Below, one piece after another: positions 24,801 to 34,300 of a stretch of 64,000 bases of DNA. The position numbers and the translations under genes were made by a program. Numbering within the stretch: position 1 is the first letter of the stretch; every line of letters starts with the position of its first letter. This DNA is from Nectonema munidae (taxonomy: Eukaryota > Nematomorpha > Nectonematoida > Nectonematidae), in NCBI GenBank assembly GCA_030549495.1, contig JAUIRK010000649.1, forward strand, positions 310,001-374,000, given 5' to 3'. The notes below the pieces were generated by a model that worked only from the letters and a program-made list of their open reading frames with translations, was not told the DNA's origin and searched no databases.

Positions 24801-27800
24801 TTATTGGGCGGGGGAGGGAACTTTTTTTTTAATAATTTTTAAAATTTATTTTGAAAGAATTTGTGTCTGAAACTCAACAGTAAAATAAGTAAAGTAATAT
24901 AGAATGTATACTCCCAAGCCAAATAAGTCTTAATGATATAAAAAAGATATAAACATGAAAAATTCAAAATTTTTGGTCTAACGAAAGCCTTTTTCACCTC
25001 CATGGAATTCCAATATTGATTCCGATTCTACTAAAAATAGACAATTCTTGATATCGATTCTGAGTAATCGTCCAATCACAACTAACTATTTTCCCAATAC
25101 AAACTAAAGAACTAAGCAAGTTATTTAATGCAGAGACTCTGAGTGAGTTGCTATATTTTGCATAATAATGGAATTATTCAAAATATATATTCTTTTGTTC
25201 ACTTTAAATTTTTTAACAACCTCTCCTCCCATCCAAACCTTTTTAAAAATGGCGCCTTTTGTGCACTTGATAATTGTTTTCTCTTTTTTTAGGATATCGA
25301 ATCTGTGAATAAGAGAATTCAATCCATTCAAAAGTTGGTGCGGTCGAACGACAAGAAATTGGTTCAAGAGTTGGAAGTGCTAAATCGGATTCAAGATGTC
25401 TTGGAAGTGAAGGGTAAGCACATTCGCTTTGAGAAGTGGAGTGAGCACGAGATCGAATTCTTGAATCAGTACCTCTTCCTCACTTCCAAGCCAATGATTT
25501 ACTTGATCAACATGTCTGAAAAGGACTTTGTGAAGAAGAAAGGTTTATTTTTTCTTCATCATCATCATCATCATCAACTTCATTATCCTCCACAATATAC
25601 ATCATAATCCTTAGGGTAGTTAAAAGTCAGTAAAGTTACTTTTACATTCTTCAAGCCCAATTTTACGCATTTACTGCAATAAAAATGTGTAAATTACGAC
25701 GTAAAATTTTCTAGTTTTTATGTCAACAGTGTAACTTTTTTTTTTATTAATAGTAAACTTTTCTAATAAAGTTTTTTCTAATAAGACAGAGGGGAAGAAT
25801 CATTTTTTTATGATTCAATGATCATAACGAATCCTTTGTAAATCCAAAAAATAACATTTGGAAACCTTTGATTCACGGTATTTGATAAAGTTAAATTTAT
25901 TTTTAAACTACCTCGTCATCACTTAAATAAACGATCTTGGAAGACCACAAAATTTGCCATCTGGTAATTCCTTCAATCAATAGTCTTTGATATTTTTTAA
26001 CATGTTTGCTACATCCAATCAAAATCCGTTTGCTATGCCAATAAAGCCAGTACAATTTTTTATTAGAATGCAACTGAAGCTCAATTTGAATTTTGAAAAA
26101 TAACTATATTAACACAGTTTTCTCTCTATTTTTTTTACCTACAAAATCAAAAAAATTCAAAAACATATGATCAATCTTGATTAGAAAAATAATTTACTAT
26201 AAAATAGAAATTTTCCACAAAAAGGACCTTGATGTAGGACCTCGGCGAAGCCATATGTTCTCCACTTCTTGTCTTGAGTGTTTTTAATGCACATTATTGA
26301 TGAAATATAAAAAAACAAAACTAATTTCTGAGTATTTACCATAAATATTTTTATTTTCGATTTTTCTAAAAAAAATTTTAATTTTATTGAAACTTTAGGA
26401 GAAAACTGTTTAATTGTTTTTCGATATCTTAGTCCTGATGAGTCCATGGTCTACCTGCTCCTAACAACCTTCGAAAATTTACTTGTTTTGCATAACTATT
26501 CTTGATCTAAATGAGTTTACCACAAGCGATATTCTATATGTATGAAAACAGCTTAGTTCAATTCTTACACCAACGTTCCCATTTATGAAGCCACTTTAAT
26601 AGAGTAGAATCTCAAGTATTCGAACAGTTTCGGAGACAAAAAAATTGTTCGGATAAGTGAGTGTTCGAATACTTGAAAATTTTTTCTTTCTTTCTTTAGG
26701 TAGGAACTTCAGTTCTTCGGATATTTGAGGTTTAACTGTATCTAGTGTTGGCTTAACATTACTAATAAGGTTAGAATCGGGTCGCCAAAACACTAACTAA
26801 CTGTAAAAACATTTGAATTTTTTAGAGGAAAACCGCCAACGGTGTTTGTTGAAAATAGGATCTTATATTATCATGTCTATAATAAACTTTGGTTATAATA
26901 AACCTTTTGGACACCATTTGGTTAATTATAACCGTTGTCTACATGTCTTTGTGCTATTACAGGAAAGTGGTTGGCTGTGATAAAGAAGTGGGTGGATGAA
27001 AATGATCCCGGTGCAACAATTATTCCGTTGAGCGCAACCTTGGAGAAGAAGCTGGTTGAGTTGCCAGATGATGACGCAAGGAAGGCGTACTGCGAAGAAA
27101 TCAACGTATCACACAGCTCCCTCCCAAAGATAATTTTAAATGGCTTTTCTGCGTTGAATCTCCAAGTAAAAAAGCGCATACCTATGCCCTCTTTTGTCCT
27201 CCTTTTTTGATTGGTTAGAACAGGCTTTTTCACAATATATGACCTTGACCAACATTTGGGATAGTTTCTTTCAAGACAGCCAAAATATCTCAGAATGAGA
27301 AATGAACTTTATTTTCTTGTCAATTTTCCATTGGTATTTAACTAATTTGCCTTTTAGCTTTAATATCTCGACGTTTCAACCACACAAGACACACGAAATC
27401 ACCCGCACACATACATAAACAAACAGATAAGCCCCAAATATAAATGCGAAGGTATAAACTTAGATAAAGGGGCTCAGGCTTATTGACACACACATAGACA
27501 CATGTACGTACACACACACACTCACATACCCAGTTTATATTTATAATGTAATGTAATCTTTCCTCTATTGATAAAGTGATTAAGTTTTTCCAAAAATAAC
27601 ACAGATCAACTTTTTAATGTTTTTTTTATAATCCAGTTGTGTATTTTTTGTAGATGGGTGTCCTTTGTACTTTTATTTCTATTTTTTTCTGGCTGGCTGC
27701 AAAACACACATACTGCATAAATTCGATTTTTTTCAAAAATTTGAAACTAACTTATAATAATTTTCATTAAAGTAAAAAATAATAAAATTACAATAATATC

Positions 27801-30800
27801 ATCAATACATTAGATCACAATTTCTTAAAAAAAATATTTTCTGAATTTTGAAACTTGGAGTAATTACTAATTATTATTAATAACTATACACAATTTGGTT
27901 TAGCTTATACACGTTTATTCGTACCAAGAAAAAGAATCGCATTTAACAAATCTTCACTCATTCTTAATCTGTTATTTCTTAAAAGAAGTTTAAGTTGAGA
28001 GGACATTCTTGTTCAAGTTTTCAAAACGTCCAACTGTTTCTCTAATCACAAAAAGCTTTGTACAATTCGGTTTCTTCTTTGAGGTCTTCATCAAAAGACT
28101 TAAGGTACTTTTTGAAATTTGAAATTGGTTCGGTGTTTAGAGCTTGGCTTTGACTAGAAGCAGTGGAACTATTGTTATGAACTACTGATAAACTTTCAGA
28201 ACCAACTAAAGATCTAATTTGCACATTTATTTTTTCTTTGCCTTTTCTTTTTGGATTTTGGATAAAAGAACTCTGGAGCGAGCATCAACCCAAATTGCAG
28301 CCCAAAGAAGATTATTTTCCACCACTTTTTCTTCTCTTTTATTAAAACTTTTCACAAATTCTTATTTTTCCCCCATTGCTTCCAAATCAAATATAGTTTT
28401 TCTCCATTTGAATAAAACTTCACTTGCTGTTATCTTCTCTCTTTGAAAATACAACGTCGATTCATATAGAATTTCAAGAATTGAATTAACTTCCCCTAGC
28501 ACTTAGTTCAACTTGTGGCAAACCCATATCTTGAACATATTGCTTCAATTCAACAAGCCTTTTCAACCATAAAAAAATACTACGCCATCTTATTGGAGTA
28601 TCTATAAGCATTGCCTTACGAGATCTTCTTCTTAAAATGGCATTCGTATGTGGAGCACGTAAAATTGAAGCTATGTTCCTTATTTTAATTAAAAACTCAT
28701 TCCAACTTTTCAAGCCATCTTTTACTCCGAGTTGCGAGGTATGTTCCATACATCTCATATGGTGTATTTCTGGAACAAAACTATATTTACTTTGCTCATA
28801 TTCAGAATCAGAATTATCTGAGTCTGAATCTGTTTTTTTTAATTTTCAATATTCATAAACTTAATATCTCTTCTAATATTTGTTTGATACTGATATCAAA
28901 ATCTTCCAAAACTTTAAAAATATACTTTTTGAGGTTCTCTGAATCATTTAAAGAATGCGTATTAATAACTAAAGAAAGCATTGCTTCACTTAATCCCTTC
29001 TTCTCACGACAGTGTTGATCAGTGACTCCGATAAAATGTGATGTAAATCTGGTTACACAATCAAACTTCAAAAAAACATCTTTTTTGAAAAAAAGTTGTT
29101 TTATTTTCTTTGTTGAAATTTCTCAATAACAAAGCCTTAATGCTTTCCCGACTGAAAGGAGTTTCTAGCTTTTTGGATAATGCACCATTTATCAGTTAAA
29201 AACCTTCTTGAAAAAACTGAGAGAAATAGCATTATTCACTATCATTTTTACTATTGCCTTTTTAAAATGTGTTCTTGAAACTGTAACTCTTGCTGATGCT
29301 TCTGTTTTCACAAAATAGTTTGACAAAAAATATTGACTTCTTTCGATTTTTACTTTTTTAATTTAATTTTCCGTGTTCTTTTCATCAACAAACTTAAAAA
29401 CATCTTTATGATGTCTTTGAAGATGACGTTTCAAATTGGAAGAAGAACGGCCTTTTTAATTTTTTTCTGACATATTTTTTCTCCATTCAAAAAACAATTG
29501 CAAGTAAAGAAAATTCTTCTTCTTTAAAATAATTGTAAATATAATAGAAAATGTTGATGTAAAAAAGCAATAACTATTTCAAATATGTTCAAAATTTCTT
29601 TAAATGATGTTTTAAATTTATTCTAAGGTTGTATGTATAGTCAACTCTCTCGTCTTTATCAGAAATTTCTTTAAAAAATTTAAAAGCGGTCAAAATGAAG
29701 TTAAATTTTTAAAACGGATTTAAATTTAAAATGAAAAAATTAAGTTAATTTTTTTTGCTTCTGCTTCCATTCTTCTTAAAGCGCTTCCTCACCTCTAATT
29801 ACGATGAAAAAAATTTTTTTTATAAAAAAATATTTTCCATGAAATTTACAATACTCCTTGATGTAATTTACCCCTATGTTGATAAAAACTACTTTACAGG
29901 GCATTTGCGTAATACAAAAAGCTCATTCTTTTCATTGCATTTTTCACCTTTTTCTATGAGTTGCAAAAACACAGCGTTAGACTAAAATGATAAAGCTTTT
30001 TATGTGGTGTTTTACAACGTTGGGATAGAAGGATACACGGGGGTAGCGTGTATGTATGAATTTATTTTTTAATCTAACAATTGTGAATATTACTATGAAA
30101 ATTTTACCTGCAAATGTTGTAGAGAAGAGACAAGGACGTTCAACAAGAAGAAAATTTGGCTGTTCAAAATCTTATTGTAGATTTTCAATATGATTATAGT
30201 AATTTTCAAGATGAGTATAGTGCAATTGAAAAGTTTAATCAATTCCTTGTGTAGTAAAGAAAGTTCACTTAGAATAAAAAGCTTCGTTTATTCTTCATGA
30301 GTGCGATCTGTCTTTATTTATGGAGCTCAAAACTGGGCACTAAAAGAAACGGATAAACGAAATGAGAATGTTAAGAATGATTCGTGGACCAACTTTGAAA
30401 GGTAAAGTAAGTAATGAAAAAGCTAGAAATTTTTAAAAGTCGTGATTAATATCAACAAAGTTATAAAAACACAAAGATTCAAATGGCGTGGACATGCTTC
30501 CAGAAGAAATAGTGGCGAGTTCATAAAAGATACGTTATTAGAATTACGCTTCGGTAGAAGAGAGAAACGTAGACCTAAACTAACCTGGATGGAAAATATT
30601 ATGAAGATATGAAAAGTTTAGGACTTAAACTTGGTGATGAAAAAGACAAGCTGTACTGGAGAAGCAAAATCAAGATTACTTCAATCAGTTTATTTAACAT
30701 CTTTGGTGATCTGGCTCACCCAAGATTGCAGGGATTAATCATGGCCGTTAAAATGGAAAGATTATGATGATGATAAAAGTATTCATTTATTTTTGAAAAG

Positions 30801-31288
30801 CCAAGGGCATTTTTTGCAACTATTGACAAGGGCGTGTACCTCCCTGCCTCTAAAATGTATTTTGTCCTCTATCGTGAAATATATTAGTGGTCTGGCAAGA
30901 CCACATGAAGCAATAAAAAAACCCAGCAATAAAATATATAATTTATAAATCTATTCACTTTCTTATAGTCCAGCACCCTTAGAATTATTTGTTCTTCATC
31001 GAAACTATTTGTACTTTTTATTTTTGCAGTATTTTTTCACTGCTGGATCAGATGAAGTCAAAGCGTGGGTCATAATGAAAGAAACAAAAGCTCCACAAGC
31101 CGCCGGCAAAATTCATACAGATTTTGAAAAAGGGTTCGTAATGGCTGAAATCATGAAGTTTAGCGATTTCAAATCTTGTGGATCGGAGTCAGCTACGAAA
31201 GCGGCAGGAAAATACAGGTCATCTCTTATGCTTTTAGTCCGTATGCAATATGATGATGATGATGATGATGATGATAGTGAAGATGATG

Positions 31289-31353
<65 letters not shown>

Positions 31354-34300
31354 AATGATTAAAGTCATGATGATTAAGTGATATGAATTAGGATGATGAT
31401 GATGATGATGTATAATTGAATTGATGTGCAAACGGAAAAGAGGTGTAGATGTGGGATAGTCAAATTAGGGTATTAGGTGATTCACTGCGCACGGAGGTTT
31501 ATGGAATATTTTTATTTATTTGTGCTTTACCACTGTCCTGTGTGTATTAATTGTTGGCTCTAGCTAGGAAAATTTATACCGTCTCTATTTTTTTCATACT
31601 TTTTTTACTTAAGGTGTTTCCTTCTTTTTAACTTGGGTACTTCTTTCTATTAAATGCGATTTAAGTCCTTCATTTGGCAAAAGTGCACTATGAAAATGAT
31701 CTAACGCTTGTTTTTGTTATTCAAACCGTTGGAGTGTGTGGGGGGGGGGGGGGGGGGGGAGTCGGAATTGAAATTTTTATTCCTATTTCACAAACCTGGC
31801 TGGAATAGCAGAGATTCTATTGAAAATTTTAGGCGATCCAAAAAGAATTTATGCTGCATTGATTCACTTATAAGAAATTAAGTTGTATATTTTTTTCGAT
31901 TAGACGAGATTGCTTCTGAAAAAACAGAAAAATTGTACCGAACTTTGCATGGTTTGATGAAATCCTCTTGAAATGCAAAAGGACTAATGATTTTGCTAGC
32001 ATTGAAAGGTTCAGATGGAGTCGTTTGATACTCTATTAAAATATTGCCTCACTCCCTCAGATAAAGTATTTGAAATAGCGTGCTCTGATTTTCGTTTATG
32101 CCTAAGTATCACGCAGTTGTTGATATTGTTATTGATTAGAGCTTTAAGCTACTGCGACCAAATCTTCGCACTTATGTTGATAAAGACACCGAGGAATAGA
32201 CCATTTCTCTCTTATCATCACTTTAATAATTTAGGACTCCTTTCAATTTATGAATCCTCACTTAATGAATAATGAATGGATCCAACACACACGTACAGAC
32301 TAGTCATGGATGTTGGATGCTTCACGCCTCCTTTATATGCGAACAAGGCTCATTCTTAATGATCTACACCGAGTTTCCATTCTTCTTTATAACAGTGCTG
32401 GATTTGGTAGTGAGCTTCTTCGGTGCCCTCGTTAACCTTTTTGTTTTGTATGTGATTGCGACTTATTCGAAGCTGTGGTGTCCCCGGATTTTGGTTGTGG
32501 CGTCAATATCTCTCATTCAGTTGATGCGATGCGTTCTTTTGTCCATTTTCCGCTTGAATCGTCTGTTAGGCGTTCCCTTTTTCCATAAGCCACTTCTTCG
32601 CTTATTCTTTCTCGTGCTATATTTCATCCTCATTGGCTATCTAGCATATGCGATTGTGCTGCTTTGCTTCATGCACCTAATGCTCTACATAAGACCACTA
32701 CAATTCAATAAGTTTTTTGGCTACCGTCCGGTCATAATCATCATGTTCCTCATCCTTCTCTTCAATGCCATCACAATAGCCATCTTATTCAGCCAGGAAG
32801 ATGAAGTTTTCGATTTTTTACATTTTTTCTGTTGTCTCTTTGATCTCGGAAAAACAAGAGAAATTTTTTTCACTCTTTTCATCGTCCTCATACCTCTCTC
32901 ACTCAATGTTGTGATGATGCCGTTCATTTTGGCGCAGCAGAGATTCTTCTCAATCAATCAAGCATAATCGCATCTCCTCCAGAAAAGTACTGCCTAAATA
33001 TCACCACTACCTACAAACCGTGCTAGTGAACGCCAACTTGATCATATTTTACCTGCCGATCGCAGTTCTAACAATACTCAGGAAGGAGAAGAGTGCTTGG
33101 CCGTACACTCTCTCTATTGTGTGGTTCGAATGCACTCGTTTAACGGATCCAATCATCTTTGCCGTTCTTTCCACAAATTTCTTGGATAAAGTGAAAAAAA
33201 ATCACATTCTTCTTTTGCTCTCGTCTCGAATTAATAGAGGATAGTAGTTACAGAAATCCACACCGCTACAGTTGATATCACGATTAATCTAATTCTGTGA
33301 AGCTAAATTTCACATCTTCTTTTTCCATGTCGCAAGTTTAAATGTGAAACTGATTGTGTGTTTTTGTCAACAGTGAATATATGTTTGTAATTTCGTTTTA
33401 ATAAAAATGAAAAACTTTAAAAAAAGTATTACTTTTTGCATTCAGTTTTGCAAATAGGGTATAAGAATATGTAGAAGCTGTCAATCAAATTTGTGTTTTC
33501 CCAAAAAAAACTAAATTCTCTCGCGCTTTTGATTAGAATTATTTTTGATTTATTTTATTTTTAATTTAATAGAAATAAATTTAGTTTTGCATTGGTTAAT
33601 TATAAATAATCGTGATTGAAAATGCAAAATATGAACAGAAAGTTAAATATTTTTTGATTCATTGATTACACAATTTTATTTTGATTATTTGACAAATAAA
33701 TTATTTAAAATAATTTTCTAACATCGTCTCCCCGAATGAGGTATATCAAATCTTAAATCTAGCAAAATATGACAGAAAGTGAAACTATCTTAGTATACAG
33801 GTTGGAAATGAATCATTGTAGTATACAAGTTCGAGATGACACTCAAGTTTTCTAGCCGCGTTCAACCGTAAATGTTATGGGAATATATCATTACATAATA
33901 GAGAAGAGTTTCCAAAACTCTTCATACTGAAAAAATATTTCTTCATATATATTATTAATATTTTAAAGAATCTCGCATTATACAAATGATGTGTGTGTGT
34001 ATGTGAGGTAGGTCTGGCAAGACAAATATATATGAAAAAATTTTGAACCAAAATATTTATGGTAAGATAAAGTTAATATTGTTATTGAGAATGATAAAAG
34101 AAGTCTAAAAATGTATAATACTTGTATATTTGTTGAATATATGTGAAGTTATAATTTTGAGCCCGTTTGAAAAGCCTGAAAAATCTAAAATTAAAATTTG
34201 AGAACCTATTCTAATAGAGTTTGGTACGCTTATTCCAAATATGTAATTTGTTTAAAATGAATCGATTTTTTTTGCGGTCAAATTTGGAAATTTTGTCATT

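Noticed and set aside
31030-31362. Aspartate-rich protein frame continuing from Ola1 exon 5
   Set aside because: The D run is the (GAT)n microsatellite of the intron. The exon ends at a good donor at 31217 and the protein continues in the exon at 36931.
32015-32272. 85-codon frame directly before the receptor-like gene
   Set aside because: It ends just before the receptor ATG but has no motif, and the receptor is complete without it.
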